From Balanoglossus misakiensis (taxonomy: Eukaryota; Hemichordata), in NCBI GenBank assembly GCA_040954595.2, contig CM082581.2, positions 9,176,001-9,240,000 of the forward strand: DNA of 64,000 bases, in the 5' to 3' direction. How positions within the stretch are numbered: position 1 is the first letter of the stretch; every line of letters starts with the position of its first letter. A model generated the notes under the pieces. The model did not search any database. It saw only the letters and a list, made by a program, of their open reading frames with translations, and was not told where the DNA came from. Made by a program: the position numbers and the translations under genes. Below are positions 1 to 13,437 of this stretch, piece after piece.

Positions 1-1823
1 GAGGTCCAGAAGTTTTTTTGTAATTATTATTGTCCAAAAGGGCATGTGCCTTGCTATCAAGCTGGTACGCCACTTGCTGACTCTATCTCTCTTGCACTTT
101 CTCAAGAAATATTAGTTAGGACCGAAACCTTTACTAAATAACTTTCACATAATGTAATTATACGCTAATGGTAAAATGATCAGCGATATCACACATACAT
201 TGTACACGTTATCGCGAATCCATTCATGCGTGTAAAAAAGGACGAATAAATGGCAGTTCAGCTCCAAAAGTACTCGATAATAAAGTCCTCTTGAATAGGA
301 ACAGGTCGACCAGTGAAATCGAGAATATGGCCATTTAAACCAGACAAAACACCGGTACCAGCCTTAATACAGGTAGTACAGTATACAACTGTTAAAAATA
401 TCAGTTGCGTATTTCCAACCTGTTGCTATGACAACTGTGATGATGCAGTACGCAGCGCTGTTCTTAACATGATTTGTTTCTCGGTGATGATATAATTTTA
501 CATTCACACGTTCAAACATAGAATGATTTAGAAGAAGGAAAAAAGTAGTGCGTCTACACTCCATCCCGCCACCGTCAAAGAACCAGCCTCGTTGCCAAGC
601 AACTAAAACGGTTCTCTATCAGCCGAGCTGCGTGTTGTGCAGTGAAACACGTAATGTGTTTAGGCGAAGAAAATGTTCGGAGGTTTTTTGCGTAACGGGA
701 TCCCTAACACAACCTTTGGAGCGCTGATTATAATTTCCAGCGCGACGGAAGTGCAAAGAATTGTCCTTCAAAAAAAATCGAGATGTTGTAATGGCGCATA
801 TTACTGTGGCCACACGGGCTGCAACCACACATTGAGAAGACAACAGGTGAATGGAGCGTGCTGCTTTCTCAATCAATGTTAGGTCACACACCACAGACGT
901 GAATTCATTCTAATGACCACCCCCAACGATTAGTTGTTCCAATTACCTCATTACCTAATTATGCGACGGAGACACGCAGAGTTGCAAAGCGGGGTACTTT
1001 TACGCTTCTATATTCGCAACTGGTGACGACCTACTTAGTGACCGAAATTTCAGAATTTTTCAACTTGAGAACTCGTCTATATATTGTAACCTGTCACCTC
1101 ACCTCCATGATGGAGGCAAGGTCGAATTAAGGTTGCGGCAGAATAATTTCCTGACACGAGTTTTAATTCTCAGTGAAGCCAAGGGAATAAAAAACTGCCA
1201 TATGTTACCGCTGGGGAAATAATTTACCACAATGCTCTTTATGGTATGCACGCACCGACAGTTGGCATTAGGATATGTATGGGCTTTGTATGTTCCTGGC
1301 TGCTCTGCTACGTATTGCCGGGATATTAACGTGGAAGTACTAGATCGTGAAATGACTCTCGGAAATGTCTTAGCTCGCCATTATTGAACTAACGACGCTG
1401 TGACTTGATTGACATTTACAGAAAAGGACACATTTATATACACATGTAAGGATCAAGCACTTGAAACAAGTGATATTAATAGTCCTGGTCAGTTTGACTG
1501 AAAAATTGAGCAAGTCCTTCTCAGCACAGACCCGCTTTGTCAGAAGCATTATATACACTGATGGCCTGGTGGTGATGGGAATTAGGTCGATAGGGGATTC
1601 CATTCACGGCTTGCACCGTGTTTCATAATTCTAACAACTTGAAGGAAACACCAGAGGGCGCCATGTAATTCTGCGAGAACTTTGTGAACATCTCTCTACT
1701 CTTGCGTTTTCCAACTTCCAAATTAGTGAAGGCATCATCTTCACAGCCAGAGTGCCCTCTACGGTTATCGACAGTTGGCAAAGCAAGTAAGGGTTTTAAA
1801 AAAAATATATAGATATTAATAAA

Positions 1824-1854
1824 ATTGCATTACGATGGTCATTGCATTACGATG
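1824..1854. repeat. Tandem duplication, 17-bp unit
   Basis: The unit ATTGCATTACGATG occurs twice, joined by the spacer GTC. The second copy is complete apart from the spacer. It is a small local duplication with no evident function. Confidence 0.7.
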
Positions 1855-4800
1855 TAGGTTAAAAGGTTTTTGACGCAGGTGTCTTATATTTTGATATATT
1901 GGAATCAATTGTCGAGAGCTCGACTTTGACGCTGTTCATTATCAAATCACTGTACTGAAAACGCGCACAGAAGCAAGCCTCGATTCTTTGCATTCTCGGG
2001 GTGGCAATTATCGCCGTATGTTATATATACAGATTTTTTTATGGAAAAAAAAACTAATTTGAAAACCATTTTCCGGAAATTTCTGGTGTATAAATCAGCG
2101 GATTTGAAATTTTATTACGAACAACATCGTGACAGTTCAAAGACGTGGCAATAGTTCAAATGAAAGGTGAAGGTAGGTCCAACGTCAACGACCTTTAGTG
2201 ATAACACGACTGAAAAGGCGCCCCGACAGTTCAAGTACGCAAATGAAGCAGAAATCTTCATCCGCTTTACCTTGATTTGTTTTATTAAATGTGGGAGACG
2301 TTTCCTGTTGTTTTTGATAATTGCTTTCTGCGCGGTCCCTGGGGAGGGACTGTGCCTTTGGCAATCATCTGGACGCAGTTGCCAAGGCAATAAGTCATAT
2401 TACCTATACTCTCAACACTTGCGACGGTCCAGTATAGTATTTTCGTATTTATATAAGAAAGGTCTATTGGAAAACTCTGAGTTTAGCAAATGCTGGGTCG
2501 CTGTTTTGTTTCGACGTGGTCAACATTACTGGTTGAGAAATATTTCACACAAGACTGATTATAGCAAAGAGTACAGAGATTGAACAGGCACGTCATCTTT
2601 AAATGCTGAGGTTACATCTGCACTACAGTAATCTGACAAAATTAGGGATCTCTTTTCACCTCATTATAAAAAGGAGATGGTTAATGTCAGACTTTGAAAC
2701 GATTACCGGTACTATATTTTTGTCATTTCAGCAGTGGCATATTACTAGGTTATGGCGTATTGGTCAAAACAAGCTTCAGGGTCGGCTGTGTCAGGGGAGA
2801 ATCAAGCCTTTCGCCTTTCAGTCGTTTCCTTGGAAACAAAGGCATAATGGCATAATGTAATGTTTTTCGATCGATGTGATTTACAATCATGCAACTATTC
2901 GGTTATAAGGCGGACAATCTGTCGCCGGCAGCGAACTTACAAGCCCTTGATTTTTATAACGACGACCTTCTAAAATCGAAGAGTATTTGGCTTATATTTA
3001 AGTCGGCGTGTTCAAGTTGATTTTAAGGGAAACGTATGTAAAAGTGTCACTTTTTAAAACTTATAAGAAAGAAAACAACTGGAAATAGCAGGGGATTTCA
3101 GGAATCATGCAATATTTGAATCTCGGTTCTTGCGATTGTACACTATAAACATTTTCCTATCTGGTACACCTGCTGAAATGGTTGCGCCCAAGTATTTTAT
3201 TCGGCATAATAATGGGTTTGACATCTGTACACAGAACTCTTTATGATAAACGAGGGTGGCAACTCTCTGCGTCAGTTGCAACGACACGGCTAATCTGGCA
3301 TGACTACTAGGAGCTACCAAACACACGCGACAGAATTGTCGTATTTCACGTCGAATTAGTGAAGAAAGCGCAGCGGACAGCACAAGTCGTCAAACGTAAG
3401 AATATTAATAAGCAGACTATTGATTAAGGTAAGTTTTCAATCGAGCTGCATTTTTAAATTCTTAAGTCCGTAAACTACACTTTTTGTTTAATGTTATCCA
3501 CTTGAACGTATAATGAAACGTGGTCATAACATTCACGAGTGAATTGAAACTCTAAGTAGATATTCGTCCTTGGATGATGGTTGAATTTTGCTGTTTTAAT
3601 GATCATCCCCGCTCTTGACCAATGACACTTGATTCATTTTATTTACAGGACGTTTATGTACATGTATGTGTATGGCAGGCCAGAAAGTTGTTTGTGCTAA
3701 TGGCACATTTGAACGCTTCAAAGTAAGACATTCGGAATGAATCCCCCCTGTGTCCAAATCTGAAACTCTGTATATAGATTAACACAATTTGATTTTTCCC
3801 AAAACTCTGCAATCGACCGTTTTTGTATGGAGCTATTTGCACTTTCATGAGGTCACCACTGTCGATCGACGCACTAATAAATCAACAAATTGCTGTCAAA
3901 CGCTTCATCTCCCATCTAATCACCGAACAACCATATGTTTATATGGGTTTAATTACTTCATGTGAGAGCCCTTGGCTCCTACATGTATATATAGAGAGAT
4001 GGCATATGCTTTTAAGAGCAGTAGAAAATGCGATTCACTGGCGTTCAAAAGGAAACGGTGTTTGAAATAAAAAGATATGTCGATTGGAGTTAAGCGCTTG
4101 AAAATAAGTTTATGGAATAAAGTACACGTCCGTGACCCTAACCCAATTCTATAAGAGAAGCCGCACGTTTCGACACATCCGAATGAAAGGCCAGCTTATT
4201 GATACTACACCTTCAAATTTGCTTCATTTGCATTGCTGTCACTGAACAACGCGACAGATCTTCAAAACATCACCGTTTATTTTTTCCCATGCTTTAGGCC
4301 TATCTGGTGGCACTATTATGCAGAATATGTAATGACAGCCGTGAAATTGTCGCATTGTCCCCCCAACCTCCTGTTACAGGCCTCTCGTCCGATGCCCACG
4401 GGTGTTGGTATTGTTGAAACGTCGCAGAAATAATTGCATGTCTAAGGTCACGGTAACTTTGAGTGTGTTTTATTGGCTGCCTGGTTAATGCGGTTATGTA
4501 TGGTTCGACTGGCATGTACATGTACGCTTCAATAAACAAGAACATCTGAGTTCTGATGGGTTATTACGTATATGTGCTCGGTTGGGATTGTCCTAGATTA
4601 TTCATCGGGAATTACATGCACGTTAGCGCGGAGAGTCTCGATCCGTAATTTAAGATCTGTTTGAATAAATTTTGCCTGTTTGCGGTCAAGCTCTTGAAGA
4701 TTTTTTTTATTGTTTGTTAATCTGTTGACGACAGAAAATCTCGACGTTTGTATAGAAAAGAAATGATTCTGAGTGCACGAACAAATCAATGAAATTTTGC

Positions 4801-5760
4801 CAGTGTTTCTAACAGTTTACATACACTGGTTTGGATCAGTGAAATAAATTGCTTTTTAATCATTATATATGTCCTGAAAATATATCACCCTGCAGCTAAA
4901 GTCTACCTTAGCCAGAGTTATGCATTGCCCGCATCTGTGTGATTAGCTATAAGTCGATTAGCCTCCATTGAACCAGGGGATGAGATACAGTAATTGGCCT
5001 TCACTTTGGAAGTTTCGTGTCATGCACGCATGTACCTGGCAATCCTTTCCGTGAAGTAGATTACATTTCAAAGAACGAGGCATAATCTTGAATTCGAAAG
5101 AAATTAAAGTTTCATTCCAGCATTTTAAGGGTTTAAGGGCGTCCTATGTCAAGCTTTAATCTTGGAAACAGCAAAACTATAAGTGGCATAGAAATCGATA
5201 TCATATATAGGGTGGCACATTTAATGGGGGAAACCATTGATGTTAAATTACTTCCTAAATGCCAACACAGTCTCTCAAGGATGCGACATGAAAACCAACC
5301 CCTTTCAGGAATTGTAATTTTCCGTCTACATGTACAATCGAACACCTGAGGGTCCGTGAAAATGCTGACATGTCAATAATGGTTGTGTACTGTACATGAT
5401 TCGGCCCACTACATGAATAACAGGGTTTTAAGCCATTATGATTTTTGGGGGTTAGGTCTCTGATAGAAAACCACAACTGCTGTAAGGGTATCTTGCATTC
5501 TTATATCAAGTTTTAAAGACTTTACATATCTCGTCTAGCGTCAAATTGAAGTCACGCGATAGCCGCGGCAAGACGTGGAAACCAATTAAATTTGACATTC
5601 CGAGCATAACTAACGCTAAATGGCATGCAAGCGACGTATGAAGTAGAACAGTCACGGCAAAGCTCGCCGTTCGCCTCTTACCACGGATCCATTAAGGCTC
5701 AGCGTCGCTGCGACCTCTGGCATATAATTTACTGTTGGTTAGTGGCAATGGTTTATCTAC

Positions 5761-5842
5761 CTATACTCAGGCGGGGATCAAGTTTACACAGTGAAAGAAC
5801 GATACACCCCGTCTTATCAGATCATCAGACGCCTGAGTATAG
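5761..5842. repeat. 13-bp perfect inverted repeat with 56-bp loop
   Basis: CTATACTCAGGCG at 5761-5773 is the exact reverse complement of CGCCTGAGTATAG at 5830-5842. The match does not extend into the loop. It could be the remains of a small inverted-repeat element or a chance pairing. Confidence 0.6.
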
Positions 5843-5926
5843 CTTCTGCAAGTGCAAGTCAATATATCACATCTGTGATTAATTATTCCGAGTTAATTCA
5901 ATTTATTGTCTGAGAATTACGCCCAT

Positions 5927-5974
5927 AGTTACACTCTTGGGATTCCGGTTAGTTGCAGTCTTGGGATTTTGGTT
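5927..5974. repeat. Imperfect tandem duplication, 24-bp unit
   Basis: Two adjacent 24-bp units (5927-5950 and 5951-5974) share the core TCTTGGGATT and the ends AGTT and GGTT, differing at four positions. This is a local slippage-type duplication. Confidence 0.7.
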
Positions 5975-8592
5975 GTAATTTCCTGCCCAATCTAGTGCAT
6001 GGTAGAGGTTATTGTGGTAAGGGTCGCGTGTCGTGCTCTCAGTTGATAAGATTGACTCTAACTGGTTATGCAGTTACATGCATATAGACAGTCTGTTGTA
6101 TAAATGAATTAAATGTCACGTATTCTTTGGAATAACGCACGTATACCCTATACCCTTATAAGACAAGTTGACGTCATTCTGAAAATGAAAAAAAAACTGT
6201 GTATACCGAATCGATCAGACAGGTCATCAGAAATATTTTATGGTACACATAAAATGCCTAACGTATTCATTAGTTGTGCATTACATACATCTGAAATTTT
6301 ACTGCTGAATCCAGCTCGTTTCGTCAGTATACAAGCACGGTTATGTGGAGGGAATAACATCTTTTTTCCCACTTACGAACCTTTCTAATGACAGCACGTG
6401 TATCACACTGCACTATTGTTGCCATACAAATTTGATTAACCTACATGTATTATTTGTATGGTATAGGAATAGGCGTGGGATAATCTATCGGATAAAACGT
6501 CATCAGTTGGCACTGTGTGTACGAGTGGATTTGATTTGGCTTTGGAAATGTCACAGTCTAATTGCGTCTATATAGTTGGCATCGAAATGCCAACCATCGG
6601 TTTTAACTGAAAGGTAAATTAATGCCTTCCTGAAAAGATCAATGACCCCTGTGTGTCACGGGGTCAAAATAACTAACTAAAAAGTAAGGAAGAAGTTTTC
6701 GCCGAAGGCAACAGTGTACTTTCCTGACGTTGACGAATAATTATAGGATTGTTATTTCTGGAGGCTTTTCACACCAACCGGATTCAGGTCAATGTACCAG
6801 ACCTGAAGATAACGTACAGGAAATAACAAATCCTGTTTAAAAAGTACGCATCAATGATGCGCCTCGGGTACTTTGAATTGTAAATGTGCATTAACTTTCA
6901 AAAATACCACATGACAGGTATTGCTTATTTATGTACACGACTGTTGACTTCCTTGATAAATATTTCAGTTATAAAAACGACTGGCATCATATCAGTAAAC
7001 TTATATTTTATGAGACTCGAAAAGTTCAAATGTTTAAGATATTCGATTTTTCAATGTCAAATTAAACCATGCGTACGTGACAACGAAATCACAATCCACC
7101 AAACAGGTAATTTACCCAATGTACGTGTTTCATGCACCTTGCACATAAATTCCCTTATTTCTAATCTACGGAAATACACACCAGGTTCATGTACATGTAT
7201 ACGTGGACACTGGGGATGCCAGGATCTCCCGCCATGGGCTCTTGTGAATGACTTTGCATGTATAGTCTCTGCCTTGACTGGTAACGTGTATACGGATCTG
7301 TGGCCATAGCCCCCAGGTGCTCGCACTGACATCCGTCCTTCTGATCATTGTTGACTAAATAGTCATTAAGTTGACGAGTCTTTCGAAACACCTCGAGTGA
7401 TTCTATCTCGCAGTAATTTATATACAGCTATTTAGTTTCCCTTGGGTGGGCGTTGACGTTCGATTTCGTGGTTTATTGACAGTTGATTGAGATAAATCAC
7501 GCCGAGAGTCTGCTTCATCGGATATCGCTGATAGCTATTGGGTCTTTTATCACGATATTCGATAATCCATCGAATTTACAACCTCGGACAGGTCACAATC
7601 TAATTAAACACAGAGCGGCGTATCTGGCTATTAGTCTATTCCGAAAATTTGCAAACCGTTGAAATTGCTTTCCGACCCAGGAAATAAAGTAGAGATCAAA
7701 CCGCGAGTGCCTTACATTTGCGGATCGTGAAAAAAATACCGTAACATGTGTATATACGCGTACACATCGCCGCTGTTTCCCCATTTTCGATATACATAAC
7801 ATGGAGTTAAATAACGGTTACACGAGGACTCCAATTTGTTTCAAAGTTTGCTTTTAACGACTTTTTACGGTCGGGCGCCTTTTTCCATCAAGAAGCTTAG
7901 CGTGGAATTTGGCAGAATCTCCAATTCATGTACTCAGTTACCGTGGATGTACAATTTCTAACAGTAAGAATCCAGCGAGGTTAACGTCAGAATAATCAGT
8001 CTATGATGACTGCTGAATTGCGTCATCGCTCCGCACTATACTTTTGAGATGTTTTTGCCTTCACACCTTGCAGGTGATGTCTAAGTAGCAACGACACTTG
8101 GCCTTATACATTCTTGCCCAGAGAAAAGCAGTTAAAATTCGCCCAGGTTGCGGGAAATAAGAACGTAATTGCACAAGTTCTGTGGCATGATATATTGCTA
8201 GTACATGTAGCGAGATATCGTTGACATGACTATTCGAAATGACAAATTGATCCTATATGCAATAAAAGGTACAACAACTTTATGAGAATGTGAATATACA
8301 ACGATACAATCGCAAGACTTTTCAACGGTTCAGTCACAACATGTCGATGTATGAGAGGTTCACGTGTCCTTAATAAGTGATTAGTTCTAGTTTGGCTGTT
8401 CGCCAGTCATCAGGATAACATTTGACAGCATTATTTTAAGCTCTGTTTCTTCAAATTTATCAGTAGGCCTAATGCCTTATGTATGTGGTTGTGCTGAACG
8501 ACTACTGTTATAATTGTTGTTGTTGTCATCATCATCTCACTCCTTTTAAACTACTTATCTTTCCGATATTTCACAAAGCTAACACTGCAACA

Positions 8593-9873
8593 ATGGAGAG
8601 TTGGGAATCTCTTGGAAACAGTTCTGACGTTGAGAACGGCTCGGATTACAATGGGCGTAGAGAACTACCGGGCGTGGCCTTGTTGCGGGATGTCGCTTGG
8701 TTACTCATTCCTCTCTACTCACTGGTCTTCGTGATCGGTTCGGTGGGCAACGCGCTGCTGGTCGGGACCGTTGTTCGTCACAAGAGCCTGCGGAACGTCA
8801 CCAATTTCTTCATCGCCAACCTGGCTACCTCGGATTTCGTCATGTGCGTCTTCTGCATCCCTTGGAGCCTGGCGCAGAGCCTGATGGACGACTGGATCTT
8901 CGGCGAGCCCCTGTGCCGGATGCTGCCCATGGTGCAGGCGGTGTCCGTGTACGTGTCGGTGCTCTCGCACGTGGTCATCGCCATCGACCGCTACTTCGCC
9001 ATCATGCACCCGCTGAAGAGAAGGATGTCCATGCCGGCCTGCTGTGTGGTCATCGCCGTCACCTGGATTTTCAGCTTCTGTCTGGCGTCTCCAATAGCTG
9101 TGTACACCCATCAGTTCGACCTGCGCCTGTTTGGATTCGGCATAGTCTGTTTCGAGTTCTGGCCCGCCCGGTCACGTCGGCTCATTTACAGCTTTTCCCT
9201 GCTTCTCATCCAGTATGTAATTCCCCTGATCGTCGTCACCGGTAGTTACAGGCGAATGTCGTTAAACCTTAATCGACGGGTAGCCCCAGGGGTCATAACC
9301 GACGAGCAGGAGTACCGCGAGACGAGGCGGAAGCAGAGAACGAACAGGTTGCTCGTCGCCGTGGTGGCCAGCTTCGCCCTCTCGTGGCTGCCGTTCAACA
9401 TCAACATGGTTCTGAGCGACACGGACGCCAACCTCGTCGACGAGAAGTTCTCCAGCGTCCTCTCGGCCTTCTGCCACTTCATCGCCATGACCTCGACCTG
9501 CTACAACCCGTTCATCTACGCCTGGCTGCATCCGAACTTCCGCGAGAAGCTGAAAGACAACTTGCAGCGCTGCAGCTGCTGTTGCAGTCTACGAAGGAAG
9601 TCCCGCAGTCACGTGGCTAAGTTGCGTCCCAATTTCATTCAGCAGAGCAACCCCGCGTCTGCCGAGAGAAAATCTGCCGCTCTTTCAAGCGAGGATGTGG
9701 AGACGTTTCAGTCACCGGTGACCCAGGGTTCCTCGGACGCGTCGAGCAACCAGGCGCTCACTCGCCACTCTGCCGGGGAGCCAATTGTGCTAACCGTGGA
9801 TGAATATCTCGGCGACAAATACACCAATCAAAAGAACATATATTTCTTCAAGGACACTGAAAGAAGGGTTTAA
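8593..9873 (+). CDS. PRLHR-like: Prolactin-releasing peptide receptor-like class A GPCR (paralogue 1)
   Basis: This is a rhodopsin-type neuropeptide receptor of 426 residues in one exon, acting at the plasma membrane. The start at 8593 was chosen for its strong context (A at -3, G at +4). An upstream in-frame ATG at 8479 has a poor context and would add a Cys/His-rich tail unlike the family. Visible marks are N-glycosylation sites N9 and N15, the TM1 asparagine N53, TM2 D81, the disulfide pair C108 and C186, DRY at 132-134, SWLP at 264-267 (CWLP is usual) and NPFIY at 305-309. A Cys cluster at 327-331 is probably palmitoylated, followed by a long Ser-rich tail. The third loop motif RRVAPGV and the TM7 run CYNPFIYAWLH match vertebrate PRLHR closely. 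Third codon positions are much richer in G/C than the flanks. The natural ligand is inferred only from family; a PrRP or short-NPF type RF/RYamide peptide is likely. The second paralogue lies 9 kb downstream. Confidence 0.9.
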   Translation: MESWESLGNSSDVENGSDYNGRRELPGVALLRDVAWLLIPLYSLVFVIGSVGNALLVGTVVRHKSLRNVTNFFIANLATSDFVMCVFCIPWSLAQSLMDDWIFGEPLCRMLPMVQAVSVYVSVLSHVVIAIDRYFAIMHPLKRRMSMPACCVVIAVTWIFSFCLASPIAVYTHQFDLRLFGFGIVCFEFWPARSRRLIYSFSLLLIQYVIPLIVVTGSYRRMSLNLNRRVAPGVITDEQEYRETRRKQRTNRLLVAVVASFALSWLPFNINMVLSDTDANLVDEKFSSVLSAFCHFIAMTSTCYNPFIYAWLHPNFREKLKDNLQRCSCCCSLRRKSRSHVAKLRPNFIQQSNPASAERKSAALSSEDVETFQSPVTQGSSDASSNQALTRHSAGEPIVLTVDEYLGDKYTNQKNIYFFKDTERRV

Positions 9874-10326
9874 TTCCTCACAATAGTTTTTTTTCATTCC
9901 TTGTAAAAAGTTATTGTATTATCGATAGAGGGCAACTTTTATTTGTCGGAATTCGAACCGATTATATATAAACCATTTTCCTATGATATTACCCAACATT
10001 ACATTTTCAGGTATGTACATTTTTACATAATTCTCGTATTTAACAAATTGATACATACATGACTTGACAACGGTTTCATTTTTTGTATCTTTCATTGTAA
10101 AAACCAAATTAAATTTTTCTCAGAATACTGCAGAGATGGCGATATATTCCAGCGCGGTCCAGCTTATGCGACAGGCATGTTCTCTTAAAATATGGCGTGC
10201 TAATTTTCACATAAAAATATATCTCGATGTGAGATGTGCGTGTTTTGAAACTTTATTACAACATGTATGTCTAGCAAATACTTCAAAATTGTGTAATGTT
10301 GATTATATTAATGCCATATATGTTTT

Positions 10327-10332
10327 ATTAAA
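10327..10332 (+). terminator. Possible polyadenylation signal (ATTAAA) for GPCR 1
   Basis: ATTAAA is the common variant of the AATAAA signal and lies about 450 bp after the stop codon, in an AT-rich tract. No transcript evidence is available, and AT-rich DNA gives many chance matches. Confidence 0.25.
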
Positions 10333-13300
10333 GAACTTCTATTCGTAAAAGTACACAGTATAGCGTTTCGGTAATGCACGCAAGGTAACCATTAGAATTG
10401 TCCCCCGGACTGTCTGACTGATGTTTGCTGTCAGTGAAAGGTACTGGTTTTGAAATATAGACGCTCACGTTGGTGGCGCTTGTCTAGTATTCCCTTTTTG
10501 GTCAAATCTATTGCCGACATTGAAAAAAAAAAGATTTTTACGAAACGTGTCTGATGGCGCTACAACTACCGACCGTAATACCTTCGACAGTTTTCGGGAT
10601 CGATCGTACACATACACCTGATAAATACAGAATAGCGCCCTCAATAACTTCTATAATGGTTCGTGCTGAAAGTCGAACAGCAGTTACCTTCGATATCCAC
10701 CAATGTTTATTTTTATCCCCATCCTTCCCCCAAGATACCATTTGCGTTGGCGTCATTTTGTCCACATGTGAATCCTCGCCAGCGTATTCTTGTGTCACGT
10801 TCTTCGTTGACGTCACACATGTTCACACGTTAGGGGAACATCGATCAACGCAGACACGAACGCTGCAGCGAGCGTGTTCAAACGAAAAATATGCAGGTGG
10901 CGTGTGGGTGTGTAGACCTGCGATATGCAAACTCCTTACAACCCCCCTAGCCCCCGGAGAAAACGACAATGGCACAGCTGTCAGACGTGGAGACGTTGCC
11001 TGAGATCTGCAAACACTTTTAAAATTCCCGATTATTTTTTCCGTTGTTCTTAATTCATTTATATAATTATATAATATAATAATAATATAATAAAGAGACT
11101 TATATACGCTAGAAATAGTTGCTATATTAAAATGAGCACATTTCGGCTCTTATATAGTTATTTAGATGCTTGACTATGCAAAACACCTGGAAGTATAGAG
11201 CAAGGAATCGTGATTTGGAAGTAACATCTTGACGTTCGTTTCATGGCAATGAACCCACTCTCGATTTGACGTCATTGAACGCATTTCTCGCATTGGCACA
11301 GATTAGGTTTTGAGTTTCCTTACAAGCAATTCCAATTCTCGAAGAGGTAGCAATTATTTGATGCCGCATCGTGTTGACCCCAATGTTTGGAGGTCCTGGT
11401 GAATTGCTTCGCTGGAGAATCTGCAGATTCGGTACTTTTCCCCCGTGATTGTTGGTCTTCAGATTTAAAGGTTGGATGCTTGGCCTTTTCAAACTGTATT
11501 CATTAGGGCCGTGTACCTATCAATTGTGATAAAGACGCGGATGGGTCTTCAATAATTGTCACAACTTTAATTCTTTGGATTGAGCATTCAGTATTTGCTT
11601 AAACGTTCTCTTTCACACGCTTGAGAGCTTATATAGAAGATAGTTACATCTTTCACGCGCATTTTTCTGGCTATTACTACTCTAGTTTCGGTACACGTTG
11701 GATGTAACCTTTATAGACGGTGAAACCGTGTTCTTTTCCCCTTGATGTTTGACCTTGAATGTCGGAAATCCCAAAGATATTGATTTCACTTATTAGGATC
11801 AGTATTGGAAACGTGGCGGCAAAGTCCCCTGGGGGAACGTTTAGTCATTTCGAAATGGCAAAGTGGGAGCGCAGAAAATTGGGGTCGTTCTATCGCGTCA
11901 TTGGTGACAATTGCGCAGCCCACCAACCTCCTCGTTCACGCCGTCGTTGTCACGATTTTCGGGGTTGTTGCTAAAAGTGGACAATATCACAGTCGCTAGT
12001 CGATCAGAGATATTCATTTCACAAGATCTATGTTCTATGTGAATAAAGTAGCGCACCCAAAATATTGAAGACCTATTTAAACATATATTTTTATACATGT
12101 ATATCAACAATGTTGCGCCCAAATATTTAACCCTGCCCTGTTAAGTTTGATAACGATATGAAGCTGTTTGTTCCTATGATTGTTTTTGGTTTATTTTCTT
12201 ATACATATACCTGTCATTGCTGAAATATAAAATTTCCCCGCGGCTGTAGGTTCTTAGAAATGGGCTTGGCTCAAAATAATCAATAAAGCGTTAACGCATG
12301 GCTCACTTCTGATGCCTTGTGGACAGCACTGGCTATAGTACTTTTCAATAGGTGTTCACGAATTCAGAGAGTCGATATAAAATAATGAAACCCCGAGAGG
12401 TGACATTCAACTAGGAAAGAAGTGCTCTACACATGCAAAGCACCTGCATAAAATTTCATTAGGCATGCGGTTGAACGATGAAGATTATCTGGAGGGCATC
12501 TCAAAAGCGTGTTTCCTGTATATTTCCTGATATTGTCGAGGCAATCCTCGGACACTTTTTCTCGCGGCAGAGAAACCAATTTTGCGGCACATATACATAA
12601 TAACCAGGAATTGGCGAGTTCATTGATTCCCTCCTAAGTTATAATGGCCCGTCCCTCAAAAGATCGAACTCATACATGTATACGTGTTGATCTGGCCTGG
12701 GTTAACACTGTACCAGTTTACACTTATCATTGCGATCAAATCATAAAGGCGGATTTGCTCGGTAATCTGCCACACTGCGATTGAAGTGCCGCGGTATTTT
12801 CTTGTGGACCCGGGACTCAACTCTGAGTGCGTTTCTTACATTAATTGGGATCGATTTTAATGCAGGCAGCAACGAGGGTCAGCAGCATACTGATTAAACA
12901 TATGATTCGCCAAGATCCCCAAAGGCTTTAACGATTGACGTTAGTAATCGCTCCTATACCACGGGTTTTCGTCTATGTCAAATTGTCCGTTTTAAAACAC
13001 TAAGAGATTTGTGCGATTGCCGTGACCGACAACAATACAAATCATTCAATGTAAAAGGGACTTACAATACGAAAAACTGCATCATAAGTTATTCATCTTA
13101 CTCACTGGAGGTTGAAAGTGTCTGCCAGTGGTAGGACAATAAACAATTTCCTGGGGTGCAGAACTTCCGGCATCACCGTATGTTGACTCTAAATTATCCG
13201 TCTATTCTAAAATGTTGCATTTGTGCCAGGCTTGACTGGGGTCAGTCTGAGAATATCTGGGTAACGCTGCTCCAGAAATGAAAAATCTTGAAACAAAATG

Positions 13301-13418
13301 GCTGCCAGGAGGCCATAGTTGATCGTATCACGAAACATATTGACAGCGTTTCTAGGCCACGGTTCATGTTGCCAAGCTTCAATGAAATCGCTTCGGGTAT
13401 GACTGAGTAATGACAGGT

Positions 13419-13437
13419 GGGTGGGTGGGTGGTTGGG
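13419..13437 (+). other. G-quadruplex-forming motif
   Basis: Four GGG runs at 13419-13421, 13423-13425, 13427-13429 and 13435-13437 are separated by loops of one, one and five bases. This fits the standard G-quadruplex pattern. It lies in non-coding DNA between the GPCRs, and a role is not shown. Confidence 0.6.

Larger units (their letters stand above)
1..8592. other. Non-coding stretch upstream of the first GPCR
   Basis: No open frame here resembles a known protein, and none shows a convincing chain of splice sites in phase. The stretch is AT-rich. It holds two small tandem duplications (1824-1854 and 5927-5974), a 13-bp perfect inverted repeat (5761-5773 with 5830-5842) and two short hairpins built from AGGTCA-like half sites (6643-6667 and 6784-6806). 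It also has several TACATGTA octamers and one perfect TGACGTCA site at 6169-6176. The last few hundred bases probably contain the promoter and 5' leader of the GPCR that starts at 8593, but no clear TATA box was seen. Confidence 0.6.

Noticed and set aside
8479-8592. Longer N-terminus for GPCR 1 from ATG at 8479
   Set aside because: The start context is weak, the added 38 residues are Cys/His-rich and unlike the family, and the ATG at 8593 has a strong context followed by typical N-glycosylation sites.
8697-9245. 182-codon frame overlapping GPCR 1 and several minus-strand frames there
   Set aside because: They are shadows of the G/C-rich GPCR coding sequence in other frames; only the 8593 frame gives family motifs.
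9940-9965. Minus-strand GGTTCGAATTC resembling a tRNA B box
   Set aside because: The surrounding bases do not give a seven-base T loop with a proper stem, and no A box or acceptor stem was found.
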